From positions 88,930,516 to 88,987,441 of the forward strand of contig JBOZIK010000001.1 in NCBI GenBank assembly GCA_051453625.1: a stretch of DNA of 56,926 nt, written 5' to 3'. This stretch comes from Welwitschia mirabilis. Lineage: Eukaryota; Gnetophyta; Gnetopsida; Welwitschiales. The position numbers and the translations under genes are program-made. This document shows, one piece after another, positions 1 to 10,416 of this stretch (position 1 is its first letter; each line of letters begins with the position of its first letter). The notes beneath the pieces were generated by a model. The model was not told the DNA's origin. It saw only the letters and a list, made by a program, of their open reading frames with translations, and did not search any database.

Positions 1-645
1 GCTTCCTAGACTTGATTCCAAGACTTTAAACTTTTGTGTGGTATAGTTTTTAGCCAAAGTTTTGCTCTTCCTTTCAATGTTATGGGAAAGATTATCATGT
101 ATGTTCTATCACTAATCCTCTTCTTTCTGTTTCTAGAGGTAAGAATCAATTGTTTTATGTCCACAATGTGTTTAAGGGTATCCTCATCTTATTCACCACT
201 AAAGATTGGAGAGGCATTTAGGTTCTTTAACTCAACATTATCTCCTGGTGGTAAATCGAAAGGGGTTCGAATTTCTCATTTCCTTTTTGCTAGTAATTCC
301 CTAAGGGTAAGGACCACATCAGGACTAGGGCTTGAAGACCCTACGACTTGTTTTTGCTTTTGTCAGCACTCGACATTGTAAACTTACCTTCTTCTAGATT
401 ATCTTCTAAAAAATTTTCTTGAACGGGATCGAATTCAGAAAAATAAATTCAGAAGGAATATTGAATGCACCTAGAGATTGTTTTTCCGATTTGATTCCAA
501 AGTCTACCGGTCCTTTTCTGATGTTCTCTTCTATTAACAGCGTTTCTCTCTGATATTTTTTTTCTTAGACTGGCCATGTCACAGCATCCTGCAAATAGAA
601 AACAATAGGAAAGGAAATCAAAAACAACAAACAATCATCCTATGT

Positions 646-1745
646 GTTGTGGAGATGACAGAGGGGACGACGAACACAGAAAATAGAAAACAGAAATTTA
701 ACAGAGCAGAAAGCCGAAAGTGAAAAATATACACTGTCATCCTTCTGGNNNNNNNNNNNNNNNTATTAGAAACTACGAAAAACCGAAAATTGCGAACCAA
801 AACTGAAAAAACAAAAACCAAAAATCGAAAATTCCTGATTAAAAATACAATGTTGCTACAGATAAATAACGGAACAGAAAATCCGATTTATTCATCTGAA
901 TGATGACAATCCCCGTGCTCCTCAGCAGCCTTCTCCGGCAACAGTGCCAAGATGTTGCAGTGCATATTTATGCAAACGGTTACGCTCACGAAGATCTTAT
1001 TATTCACAACTAAAAATAAATATATGCAGAACACAACACACTAATATAAATGGGAGTTGACCCAAATGTTGTAATACGTCGAAGGCTTATGAAAGAAGAA
1101 TGAGGATTGATTTCTAAAAAAATATCATGACCGAAGTTTAAGAACAATGNNNNNNNNNNNNNNNNNNNNNNNNNNNNNNNNNNNNNNNNNNNNNNNNNNN
1201 NNNNNNNNNNNNNNNNNNNNNNNNNNNNNNNNNNNNNNNNNNNNNNNNNNNNNNNNNNNNNNNNNNNNNNNNNNNNNNNNNNNNNNNNNNNNNNNNNNNN
1301 NNNNAAGGGACATCTAATAGAACTAAATGCATAAATGAAAACAGAGTTTTATATTAAATGGAACTAGCATCTGGGTTACAAAATAATCAAGCCTCAATGG
1401 AGGATGCACAACCCTTCACCACGGGAACGTCTTTTTCTGCAACTCTCAAGACGGATCTCCTGCCCTTCAATCTCTTGTCATGAGAACTTTCGGTGCATCG
1501 AAGATGGAGAGGAGAGTCAAAGGGGGGTCTTATGTATAAGGTTGAGAAATAAAACCGACACACAAAAGGCATTGCAAANNNNNNNNNNGGTCGGCTGTCG
1601 TTTACGACTGTCATCCTGGCTATCATCCAAACGACATGAGTGGACAACAACCCTTTAGAAAGGATGACTCGGCAGTTCCAACTCCAGTCCACATGGCATG
1701 AGAATGCTGTCGTCCCGGTTGTTGTGGGATGACAGAGGGGACGAC
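646..1745 (+). repeat. Dispersed 25-bp direct repeat (646-671 and 1721-1745)
   Basis: Both copies read GTTGTGG, then a GATGACAG block, then AGGGGACGAC. They differ by one inserted base near position 8 and are about 1.07 kb apart. The match is too long to be chance in this AT-rich sequence. The copies are probably pieces of one transposable element, but no wider homology between the flanks was seen. Confidence 0.6.
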
Positions 1746-1747
1746 AG
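1606..1747. repeat. Interlocked inverted repeats
   Basis: GACTGTCATCC at 1606-1616 is matched in inverted orientation by GGGATGACAG at 1726-1735. CTGTCGTCCC at 1707-1716 is matched by GGGGACGACAG at 1737-1747. The two arm pairs share the core CTGTC(A/G)TCC, so alternative foldings are possible. This could be the terminal region of a small foldback element; no flanking duplication was found. Confidence 0.5.
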
Positions 1748-1922
1748 TCCTTTTTGTCTTTTTCACTAGAGAGAAGTCTTCTTTTTGCATCAGTGATTTT
1801 CCTCCAAAGCCATATCGATCAAAATGTGCCTTAAATGCCTCTAATCATGCCAAAAATTACATATTTCTAAGATCTTCTATTAATTCTCTATAATCCTCAG
1901 AATTGCATCTAAACCTGTGTAA

Positions 1923-2063
1923 ATGTCTTGCAAAATAGCTCATAAAACCTCATCAAATACACACAATTTGGCAACGCATCATTCACCATAACTTTTGGAT
2001 GTAGTGATTTCAACAATGTCATCATCAATTCTGTGTAAAAACCATCTCTTTTTTGGTCTTCTA
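1923..2063 (-). repeat. Second copy of the copia linker segment at a gap edge
   Basis: The 141 bases before the 100-N gap (2,064-2,163) match the 145 bases after it (2,164-2,308) at roughly 85-90 percent. Both encode the IDDDIVEITT segment on the minus strand. The left copy stops exactly at the gap and the right copy starts exactly at it, which suggests overlapping contig ends rather than a true duplication. The divergence leaves room for two haplotypes or two element copies. Confidence 0.75.
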
Positions 2064-2163
2064 NNNNNNNNNNNNNNNNNNNNNNNNNNNNNNNNNNNNN
2101 NNNNNNNNNNNNNNNNNNNNNNNNNNNNNNNNNNNNNNNNNNNNNNNNNNNNNNNNNNNNNNN

Positions 2164-2639
2164 ATGTCCTGCAAAATAGCTTATAAAACCCCATCAAATA
2201 CACTCAATTTGGCAACACATCAGTCACCATGGCTCTTGGGTGTAGTGATTTCAACAATGTCATCATCAATTTTGTTGATGGGAAAATCATATCTTTTTGA
2301 GTCTTCTACTTTAACGTGAGCAAATTTTTCTACTCTACATGTTAATTTGTTGTAAACCCTACATGCTTTGCTGGTAATTAAATAGCCCAAAAATATCCCA
2401 GCATTAACCTTAGGCTAAAGTTTGCTTGTCAACCCTTTATCTCTAAGAATTAAAGACTTGCTACCAAACACCTTGAAATAACTTACAGTAGGCTTCTTTC
2501 CATTCCATGATTTGTATGATGTTTTGCTATGGTCATAAAAAGACTCTATTGCTTATGTAACAAGTTGTGTTTTTAGCTTTAGCCCAAAAATGTTTTGATA
2601 TTGCTTGTTCATTGAGCATAGCTCTTGTCATTTCAATTA
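2164..2639 (-). pseudogene. Copia pol: integrase C-terminus and linker to RT
   Basis: On the minus strand the sequence just left of the big gap reads EMTRAMLNEQAISKHFWAKA then ACYISNRV-like residues, the usual end of a copia integrase catalytic core. It continues, after a short frame change, as SYKSWNGKKPTVSYFKVFGS, then a TAG stop, then NAGIFLGYLITSKACRVYN, and ends near KIDDDIVEITTPKSHGD and TGA. The tryptophan-GKKP, FKVFG and GIFLGY motifs are typical of the copia integrase C-terminal half. Integrase joins retroelement cDNA to host DNA in the nucleus. The stop and frame changes make this a pseudogene. Confidence 0.85.
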
Positions 2640-3463
2640 NNNNNNNNNNNNNNNNNNNNNNNNNNNNNNNNNNNNNNNNNNNNNNNNNNNNNNNNNNNNN
2701 NNNNNNNNNNNNNNNNNNNNNNNNNNNNNNNNNNNNNNNNNNNNNNNNNNNNNNNNNNNNNNNNNNNNNNNNNNNNNNNNNNNNNNNNNNNNNNNNNNNN
2801 NNNNNNNNNNNNNNNNNNNNNNNNNNNNNNNNNNNNNNNNNNNNNNNNNNNNNNNNNNNNNNNNNNNNNNNNNNNNNNNNNNNNNNNNNNNNNNNNNNNN
2901 NNNNNNNNNNNNNNNNNNNNNNNNNNNNNNNNNNNNNNNNNNNNNNNNNNNNNNNNNNNNNNNNNNNNNNNNNNNNNNNNNNNNNNNNNNNNNNNNNNNN
3001 NNNNNNNNNNNNNNNNNNNNNNNNNNNNNNNNNNNNNNNNNNNNNNNNNNNNNNNNNNNNNNNNNNNNNNNNNNNNNNNNNNNNNNNNNNNNNNNNNNNN
3101 NNNNNNNNNNNNNNNNNNNNNNNNNNNNNNNNNNNNNNNNNNNNNNNNNNNNNNNNNNNNNNNNNNNNNNNNNNNNNNNNNNNNNNNNNNNNNNNNNNNN
3201 NNNNNNNNNNNNNNNNNNNNNNNNNNNNNNNNNNNNNNNNNNNNNNNNNNNNNNNNNNNNNNNNNNNNNNNNNNNNNNNNNNNNNNNNNNNNNNNNNNNN
3301 NNNNNNNNNNNNNNNNNNNNNNNNNNNNNNNNNNNNNNNNNNNNNNNNNNNNNNNNNNNNNNNNNNNNNNNNNNNNNNNNNNNNNNNNNNNNNNNNNNNN
3401 NNNNNNNNNNNNNNNNNNNNNNNNNNNNNNNNNNNNNNNNNNNNNNNNNNNNNNNNNNNNNNN

Positions 3464-3717
3464 GAAATCATCAGCCATAACTAGGAAATATCTTCTCATC
3501 TCCAATACTTCTAGTTTGCATTGGTCTTATCAAATCCATGTGAATTAAATCTAACAATCTAATGGAAGTTGTTGTCATCTTACTCCTAAAGGTTAAACGA
3601 GTAAGCTTACCTTTCACACATGAATTGCATATTTTAGCTTGAGATACATTGAGTTTGAAAACTTCTCTTACTATCTGTTTGGACAAAACATTTTTTTAGT
3701 CTTTGAGATTTATGTGG
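3464..3717 (-). pseudogene. Copia integrase N-terminal zinc-binding and core start
   Basis: Minus-strand reading gives HINLKD, a stop, KNVLSKQIVREVF, then CNSCVKGKLTRLTF and LLDLIHMDLIRPM. The His residue, the CxxC of CNSC and KGK...F are the GAG-pre-integrase HHCC zinc finger. The Asp of HMDL is the first catalytic residue of the DDE triad. Further on, SIGDEKIFPSYG in one frame and RYFLVMADDF in the next show a frameshift near 3,500 that splits the conserved GxRYFLVMxDDFS motif. The remaining catalytic Asp and Glu would lie in the N run. Confidence 0.85.
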
Positions 3718-3729
3718 NNNNNNNNNNNN

Positions 3730-4003
3730 TGCTAAAGATTGACATCTTCTTCATTAGCCATAAAGCATTTTTCTTCCATTTGTCCATCACTTCCTAGTAT
3801 ATACATACACTTAGATCTGCTATTAGTAAGAATGATGTCATTAGAAAGAGCATTTTGAGCTACACACTTATCATAGTAAAAAGATACAATATTTCCTCTA
3901 TCACAAATCTGAGATACACTAAATAAGTTATACTTTAGCCCATCTACAATGGGTAAGGAACTTTTTCCATCCGTTTCATTGGACTCTAACTCCATCCCTA
4001 GGA
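3730..4003 (-). pseudogene. Copia protease/pre-integrase linker
   Basis: An open minus-strand frame of 87 codons contains LPIVDGLKYNLFSVSQICDRG, the plant copia equivalent of the VPGLKxNLLSxxQLCD motif just downstream of the aspartic protease. The protease active-site DSG is not visible upstream in this frame. The open length probably reflects slow decay rather than function, since both neighbours carry stops. Twelve N (3,718-3,729) separate it from the zinc-finger segment. Confidence 0.8.
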
Positions 4004-4039
4004 GGATATCTGAGCCACTTGCACCTTAGTTTGCGCAAC

Positions 4040-4195
4040 TCGACATTCACTAGATGTCCCTGTATCACATAGATAAGTTAGGTCTGGACATCCCAGTTTC
4101 TCAAGGCAGATGTCCCCCTATCTCTAGACAAGACTCATGGTCGGATGTGTTGGTTTCTCAAGACATCATAGTTCTCAGGGCGTACATCCTAGTTT
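4040..4195. repeat. Paired GACATC/GATGTC motifs
   Basis: GATGTC, GACATC, GATGTC, GATGTG, GACATC and TACATC recur with about 17-22 bases between members of a pair, often joined by AGTTTCTCAAGG or GGTTTCTCAAG. Both hexamers are the products of CpG deamination of GACGTC. A similar array is found at 48.8-49.25 kb, where three intact GACGTC cores survive. Confidence 0.5.
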
Positions 4196-4359
4196 AGTGG
4201 ACCATTAGATTCCTCAGTATGTTCAAATTTGGTCACTTTGCTTAGCTTCGATAGCTTCCACAAGTGTGTAGGTAGCTTCCTGGTTTTGTTCTATATCCAA
4301 ATTACTTGGCAGGAGCTCTAGATTGATCACTTTGGACAACTATTGAAATTACATATTTC

Positions 4360-4690
4360 TCCAAATATGGGGCAAAGAAATTAAATTAGCAGTAATGTGC
4401 AATTTTGAAATTTGAATATCTAGGCCATCTATCTAGAAAAATATTTTGAATCTTATGGAAATAAACTAACAACTTTGGACCTTCTTTCATCTTTGTGGTA
4501 AAGGCCTAAATGAGCACCACAAACTTGTTAATCATGGATGGTTGATCATACTTTTCTTTTAGCGTCTACCACTATTCTTTTGTTATTATCTTAGAATAGG
4601 CCTTCACAATTCAAGTGCTATGGCAAGGCCGAATAAAAGGAAGTGCTTGCATATTTAGCTCATTATATTTGTTGTCTAGCATGAACTTTT
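4360..4690 (-). pseudogene. Copia gag (UBN2-type) remnant
   Basis: On the minus strand the reading includes TLKEKYDQPSMINKFVVL, a stop, then AFTTKMKEGPKLLVYFHKIQ. This matches the plant copia gag pattern of TLKEKY...K...L...F...KMKEG...H...F. Stops occur at several Trp/Arg/Gln positions, as expected from C-to-T decay. Gag builds the cytoplasmic particle of the retrotransposon. The remnant lies upstream (minus strand) of the pre-integrase segment, as expected. Confidence 0.7.
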
Positions 4691-4727
4691 TCTACCTTTC
4701 ATTGGACGCTAACCCCATCCCTAAGAG

Positions 4728-7330
4728 GTAGGGGACCCCTTTCCACTTTCATTTTGTCACCCTTCACCTCTTCCCTTTGCTGCAGAACATATTTCCTATC
4801 CCTTCTTCCTCACCATCCCTCTTCCTCCACCCATCCGACTCACTTCCATGCCCAAGGCCTGGAATCCGAGCCTCCTCCATGCGTAGGATGTGGAAGACCT
4901 CTATCATCTCCCTCCATTCTTTAGCTTCCACCTCCAGTGCTTGCCTAATTGCCCCCCTCTGGCATATGACCTGCCTCTAGTCTTGTCTCTGGTCTTCTGG
5001 GTTTCCTCACCCTTGTCAAGCAAGAAGCCTTCTAGACATGACTCTCTTCCCTGTGGGTCTCACTTCATTTCCCTTAAGCCTTTAGCCTCCTCTCTCATCC
5101 TCCACTTTCTTTCTCAGCTAAAGACCCCCCTTCCGTCCCTTTATTTCTCTTCACTTCTTCATCCCCCTTTTCACCCTTTCCTCATCATCTCCAACCCCAT
5201 TCCATGCCTTGTGCATGTAATCCAAGCCTCTTCCACTTCTAAAGCTTGTCACTCAACCCTAAAAGTCCTCACCCCAGGCATGAAATCCAGATCCACTTCC
5301 CCCCTATGCCCTTGGCTTCTTTGAGCAACCAAAGGACCTCAAGTGGCTTCATGCAGACAGAGTTTAGGTGGAATGCATTCTTTTGTGGCAGATAGTTGGC
5401 TCTAGAGCTCTAGAAGTCCTCTTCTCCAATGATAAAAAACTTTAGGGTTTATTCTAATCAAAAACACCTTCCTTACCCCTTTGCTTACCCCTTCATCCTT
5501 CTTTCCTATTCCTCCTTTCTCATCATTTTTCCTTCCTCTCTCCATCCTCTTCCCTCTGTCTTCTTTGCCCCCTCCATCCTTGAAGCCTATTCCATGCCTT
5601 AGGTGTGGAATCCAAGGCTCTTCCATGCCTTAGGCGTGGAATCTTACCCCTTTTGCACCTTGGGTGTGGAATACCCTTCCAAGTCTCTCAGCCCAATTCT
5701 TCCCCTTCTTCTGGAATCCAACATGGCATCTCTTCTTTAGACATGGTTCCCTTCTAGCTATTGGTTTCCTTCTACTGAAATTAGTTCACTAGTGCATTCT
5801 AGACTTCCTCAACCCCTCCCATTCAAATTCCTCCTTAGTGGGCATGTCCTTCAAAGTTCTAAGTACATTAGATCCAAAAGAGTTCTAAGGTTGCATTAAA
5901 TCCTTAAGATGCAGTAGAATCAAGCGAGCTTGCTTGTGTCACTACATCATGAGGTGAATACCAACTTGATGACCGAGGAGGTGACTATTATTCTAGTGGG
6001 GTGATCCTCTCTAACACCATCCAGGACCAGCCAAGTCTCCATTGTTTCTACCTCTAGTCTTTAAGAAGTTGCAACACCATGGGACCACAACTAATTTGAA
6101 GACGATGATGAGATGTTATTTGAGTCTATCATCACATCCCCTTCCCTTCACTCCATGCCACTCCCTCTTCTCTGCTCTCAATCTAGAGAGGCAGTCTTTC
6201 CCTTTCTCTTCCACTTCTTGGTCCTCATGTCCCGGGGGCCTTCTCTACGTTATATATTCTAATCTATTCCTAGTTCTCCTCCAGTCTTGTAATGTTAACC
6301 AGAGACTTGCCTTCCCATACTCACATACTAATCTCAGTTTCACACAAATATCCCTCTTTGCAACTTGAGTTAGCTAATGGCACATCTCCTTCATTAAGAA
6401 GATCCAAGAGAAGATAGAAGATACCCCTTCCTTTTGAAGAGTTCATCTACAATTCCTTCAAGTTTCACAAGAGCTCTTTCCCTCTTCCATATCTAAGTCC
6501 TTCAGTTGTCTCCATGCTTGCTTAATCTGGGAAGGCTTATTTATACCCTCTCCTTTTTTATCTAGAAGGGAGTGATGTTTTATGGTTAAGAGTTTTTGCA
6601 ATAAGTGTTCTTTTCTTGTCATGCATTGGCACTTACGATTTGTGGGCATGTGAGAGAAAGCAAATGGAGGACCTTATTCAAATTCAAGGAAACCTCCTTC
6701 TAGTGAGGAAGAGAACCCCCTTTGTTTCAATAGAAAAAGATTACCACTTTGGTGTACCCTTCTTTCCCTTTTCTGAAGAACCTCACTTGCCTTCACCTTA
6801 GCCTTGGGAGGAGATCTGTTTGGAACCTTTATTCCCTTCCCAAAGACTTGTCCCATCTTCCTTTTTGTAGATACCTTGGAGCACCCTAGAGGATACTTCC
6901 TTCCTTTGGAAGTCCTCCCTTTCCTTACCCCACTTTGTCTTTTGTTGTAATGCACTTTATTCTGTGAGGTTTTGCCACTAGCCTCTGCTTGTGTTGCACA
7001 TTGTTCCCTCGTTACTTTATACCTTAGGGGTCCATTTTGAGTACCTAATTTCTAGCAGTCGTCTAGAACAAGCCCAAGTCACCTCAACCTGAAAAGTAGA
7101 TGTTATCCTTTTCATGCCTAGGGGAAGGACTTTACATAAACAGTTATGTTATCCCAAACTCTACCTTTGCCTCATCCTTTTTCTTCAAGGCTATTCTGCA
7201 CCCTTTTTGTTGCAAGATGTCCTCCGTCGGAATCTTGCACATGCCCCAATTTGCAACACCTATTAAACATTTAGTTGACTATAGATGCTCCATTCTCATT
7301 GATCTAACCTTCCACGACTCATAATTGCAT
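4728..7330. other. Pyrimidine-rich intergenic DNA, no gene recognised
   Basis: This 2.6 kb is strongly C+T-rich on the plus strand and noticeably less AT-rich than its surroundings. Several open frames of 60-144 codons exist on both strands (for example 4890-5324 plus, 5402-5626 minus, 6674-6955 minus). Their predicted proteins are simple in composition (Ser/Leu/Pro on one strand, Lys/Glu/Gly on the other) and show no domain, so they are explained by strand composition. TATAAATA on the minus strand near 6,543 could be a promoter element but nothing downstream supports it. Confidence 0.5.
4844..5674. repeat. Recurrent imperfect palindrome, six copies
   Basis: The motif TTCCATGCC-N(2-5)-GG(Y)(R)TGGAATCC recurs at 4844-4867, 4876-4895, 5200-5223, 5590-5613 and 5621-5643, with a weaker copy at about 5653-5674. 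Each copy is close to its own reverse complement (arms TTCCATGCC and GGYGTGGAA). Spacing is irregular (about 30 to 370 bp), so it is not a simple satellite. Confidence 0.6.
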
Positions 7331-8034
7331 GGATGTACAACAATTGTAAGCAGTGTTTAAAAAGTCAGCAAAACCAAAAAGTCACAATCTCAAAAATGAA
7401 AGTTGTGTTGGCAAGTTAGAGACTAGTCGGGGAAAAAAATTGACAATCAAATAAAATTTGACCTTGTATTATTCAAATATGACACTACTATAACAACTTT
7501 AAATATACTGCAATGCATTCAACACTAGAATAATATGATTAAAAGATAGAAAACACTTCTCTGTGGTCATTTTCTTTTAATATTACAAAATTGTGAAAGA
7601 ATAATAATAAAAACATGAGACAAATAAAAGAGTGCTTTCTCTAAGAAAGTATAACCACATTTGATATTCACAATAATAGTTTCCTATGTGAAAAAATTAA
7701 ATCATGTTAAGATGAAAATAAACTTTCTAATTTGCATCTAAAACCTAGATCTAGGATTTCTCTTACTTCTAAATTTTTGTGGGGTCACAATGCATCTTTG
7801 ATTCAGTTTGGTCCTTCTTTTCTATAAACTATCTATACTTGAAGTAGATCTAAGAATTACGTATAGATTCATTTTTTTAATAAAAAGCTTATACCAGTGT
7901 GGGAGAATTAATATCTACTTTTTCCTTGGAAGGTCACATGACTTTTTATTTAGTGAGATTAACAATCACCTTGAAAACAATGCCATACAAATAATTTCTG
8001 ATAAGTACAAATCAACGAATTAGTTAGCATGATA

Positions 8035-8100
8035 ACATACTATAAAGAAATGACATTTATAAGTTAAACATACTATAAAGAAATGACATTTATAAGTTAA
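8035..8100 (+). repeat. Exact 33-bp tandem duplication
   Basis: The 33-bp unit starting ACATACTATAAAGAAATGAC and ending ATTTATAAGTTAA occurs twice head to tail (8035-8067, 8068-8100) with no mismatch. The perfect identity implies a recent slip or a young duplication in otherwise decayed AT-rich DNA (7,330-8,170), where I see nothing else. Confidence 0.9.
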
Positions 8101-8170
8101 TTTTGTGATAAAAGATCATAAATACCATGTTAATTAGATTTACATTTTATAATAATACAAAAAAACGATT

Positions 8171-8694
8171 TTAAAGTTTGAAGACTTTCAAGAGACTTTC
8201 TCGTAAAACGGTGACAAACAGTTGGCAAAAGCTGGCAAAAAACAATTGGCTGCTAGTTTCCTATCAATTGACAAAATAAGTTGGCTCGACCCAGAAAAAG
8301 TTGGCTTCTTTAAGGTGGAGCCACCCATTGCCCATGTGGCTACTAGCAGCCAGTCTACATATGGCCTGCAGGCCAGTCTACGTATGACCTTACTGTAAGT
8401 AATATTGTCTATCTATTTANNNNNNNNNNNNNNNNNNNNNNNNNNNNNNNNNNNNNNNNNNNNNNNNNNNNNNNNNNNNNNNNNNNNNNNNNNNNNNNNN
8501 NNNNNNNNNNNNNNNNNNNTTAAAGTTTGAAGACTTTCAAGAGACTTTCTCGTAAAATGGTGATAAACAGTTGGCAAAAGCTGGCAAAAAACAATTGCCT
8601 GCTAGTTGCCTATCAATTGACAAAATAAGTCAGCTCGACTCAGAAAAAGTTGGCTTCTTTAAGGTGGAGCTACCCATTGCCCATGTGGCTACTA
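8171..8694 (+). repeat. Segment repeated across a 100-N gap
   Basis: Sequence beginning TTAAAGTTTGAAGACTTTC at 8171 restarts at 8520 right after the N run (8,420-8,519). It matches for about 175 bp at about 94 percent, up to CATGTGGCTACTAG. The last 50 bases before the gap (8369-8419, GGCCAGTCTACG...CTATTTA) recur not here but at 9816-9865. The left side thus looks like an allele lacking the 8,695-9,815 insertion and the right side like an allele carrying it. Confidence 0.75.
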
Positions 8695-9815
8695 GTCACC
8701 TCCTTTTTAATTATTGTGATAGGGATGCCAAAAATTTTGTAGAGACATCAAAAAACGACTATATGGATGCCCCAAAAATTTTGTGCATGTGAGCAGAGCT
8801 TGCTCTGTTCTACTCTACAGCCATTGCGTTACTTTCTTTGCTTTGCGCCGTAGCCTATCTTCACTAGACTTTGTGGTGCTCTGTTCTACTCTATAGCCAT
8901 CGCTCTACTTTCTTTGCTTTGCTTTGTAGCCTATCCTCACTAGACTTTGTGGTGCTCGCTTGCCTTGCTAAGTTACATTCTGGTAGTCTGCTCCACTTAC
9001 TACACTCAGCTTTCATTTCTCTGCTTCACTCTGCTTGTGAATTTTTGATACAAGACTAATGTCAATCTTGCAAACTCAAAAAATGAAGTCCAAACCCTCT
9101 GATCCATGAGAACCATCTCTTAAACCACTTGTTAAGAAATGATAACAAAAATATAAAATGCAAATAGAGAGATTCAAATGGTAAGACCCTCAAATGTTGA
9201 GGTAACATCCATTGGAAAATATTGCAGAGCTTTTATTAGAAAGATAAGCTTACAAACAAGCCCAAAAAGGATTCAGGCTTCAGCTTTCAGCCTCTCTAGT
9301 AGGAATCACTACTCCAGCCGAGACTTGTCCAAAACAATTGAATGGAACGGCACAACCTTAGAAGGGGAGTAAATAAATGTAGGGCAGAAGCTTCTAGAAT
9401 GCTTCAAACCTATTCCCTTTATCAATTAACTCTCACATAACCTTGAAAAGACTGCTAAACCCCAAGGTGACTTTATTTAGAAATTATCTTTTACAATAAT
9501 AACTTTAATGTAAGAGGTTAACAATAAAGCATAACATTGTGAAAGGAATAACAGGGGCTTCAGAATATAACAATTAATTGTAGAAATTTTTCTACTTTCA
9601 CTTTTCTATGTGGTAAGAGTATCTCTTATTTACATTATCGGAGCAGCATTGTGTGTTTTTATCATTTTTAATCAAATTTTATTATAAGCTATTCAAAAAC
9701 ATAAACAGATATGACCACTATGAGGATCTCATAAATCTCAATTTAGACTTAAAGTTTATGAACTTTCAAAAATGGGTGGTCTGTTCATGAAAATGTTGCT
9801 TTCAAATTAAATGCA
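8695..9815. mobile_element. Candidate 1.1-kb insertion of unknown class
   Basis: The segment is absent between the equivalent points of the sequence left of the 8,420 gap. It carries a 76-bp tandem repeat (8,801-8,952) and, at 9,180-9,372, a 64-codon frame with no known motif. It has no obvious TG...CA ends, no clean target-site duplication and no transposase. It could be a non-autonomous LTR element or a DNA transposon remnant. Confidence 0.4.
8801..8960 (+). repeat. Two-copy 76-bp tandem repeat
   Basis: Unit TGCTCTGTTCTACTCTA...TTTGTGG occupies 8801-8876 and 8877-8952, followed by the start of a third copy. The copies differ at about nine positions. The unit is rich in CT and TTTGCTTTGC steps. 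No coding potential is seen. Confidence 0.85.
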
Positions 9816-9865
9816 GGCCAGTCTACATATGACCTTACTGTAAGTAATAATGTCTATCTATTTAT

Positions 9866-10416
9866 ACAAGATACACCTTTTTTCATCATTCACCTTTGGC
9901 AATGGAGGAAGGTGATAAATGTGACCTCTTCCTATTGAAATCACTAAGACTTCCAATGTGACTTTCTTTAAACAGTAAAATAGCATATTCCTTCTCACGG
10001 ATGGTTTCTTGATGGTAAGGATCCTAATTTCCTTTAGGCTTGTGTTTTTTACCAAGAAAATTATATTTTGTTTTTCTTCGTTCCCCTTGTATTCATGATG
10101 TAAACATCTTATTTAGGTTTAAAACATTATTATTAGATCTTGTTCTTTAACATCATTTTAATGTAGTGCATATTATAAAATATTAGTTTTTACACTTGAA
10201 ACCATTGGAATGCTGGCTATGACTAATAGTTCAGAATGGAATAATATGCGGTGAATTTGATTTGTTTACCATGTGATTTATCCTTTTATTTGCATTTGTT
10301 AATCATTTTGTTTAATTTATGACTTTGTCATCCTTATTTTCATCCATCGTTACTAGAAATATGATGATACTTTTAATAAACTGAGAGAGTGTCTTACTTT
10401 ATATTTTTTAATGCAG
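9866..10416. other. No gene recognised
   Basis: AT-rich DNA. A 65-codon minus-strand frame (9858-10055) lacks any recognisable motif. A polypyrimidine stretch and ATGCAG at 10,411-10,416 form a plausible splice acceptor for the exon-like segment that follows. Confidence 0.4.

Larger units (their letters stand above)
1..1900. other. Unassigned DNA with N gaps
   Basis: No gene is recognised here. The longest open stretch on the plus strand (34-381, 115 codons) has no motif I know and looks like chance. N runs lie at 749-763, 1150-1304 and 1579-1588. The stretch contains two copies of a GGGGACGAC-bearing motif and a set of inverted repeats, described separately. Confidence 0.5.
1923..4727 (-). 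mobile_element. Degenerate Ty1/copia retrotransposon, internal part
   Basis: Read on the minus strand from 4,727 down to 1,923, the order is gag, pre-integrase, integrase core, and the integrase-to-RT linker, which is the Ty1/copia order (integrase before RT). Every domain carries stops or frameshifts, and 824 N (2,640-3,463) hide most of the integrase. No RT or RNase H is visible downstream, so the element is truncated there or continues beyond a break. No LTR pair could be delimited. The element is extinct. Confidence 0.8.
3968..4727. repeat. Direct repeat bracketing the copia gag (3968-4003, 4689-4727)
   Basis: Two copies of a stretch reading TTTCATTGGAC(T/G)CTAAC then CCCATCCCTA(G/A)GAGG lie about 720 bp apart, one at each side of the gag remnant. 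They agree at about 33 of 36 positions. The arrangement suggests a local duplication or a rearranged junction at the gag end of the copia element rather than two LTRs, because the left copy lies inside coding sequence. Confidence 0.6.

Noticed and set aside
34-381. 115-codon frame at the left edge
   Set aside because: No motif; hydrophobic start looks like a membrane segment but the rest has no coding-like pattern or context.
2533-3548. Long open frames of about 290-312 codons on both strands
   Set aside because: They are almost entirely N. Only the edges carry sequence; the minus-strand edges belong to the copia integrase and the rest has no support.
4890-5324. 144-codon plus-strand frame, apparently long for this region
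   Set aside because: Composition (Ser, Leu, Pro, Phe) follows from C+T-rich DNA; no domain, no splice or promoter context, and palindromic repeats run through it.
6458-6955. Minus-strand frames rich in Lys, Arg and Gly
   Set aside because: Explained by purine-rich minus strand; no motif recognised and no continuity between the two frames.
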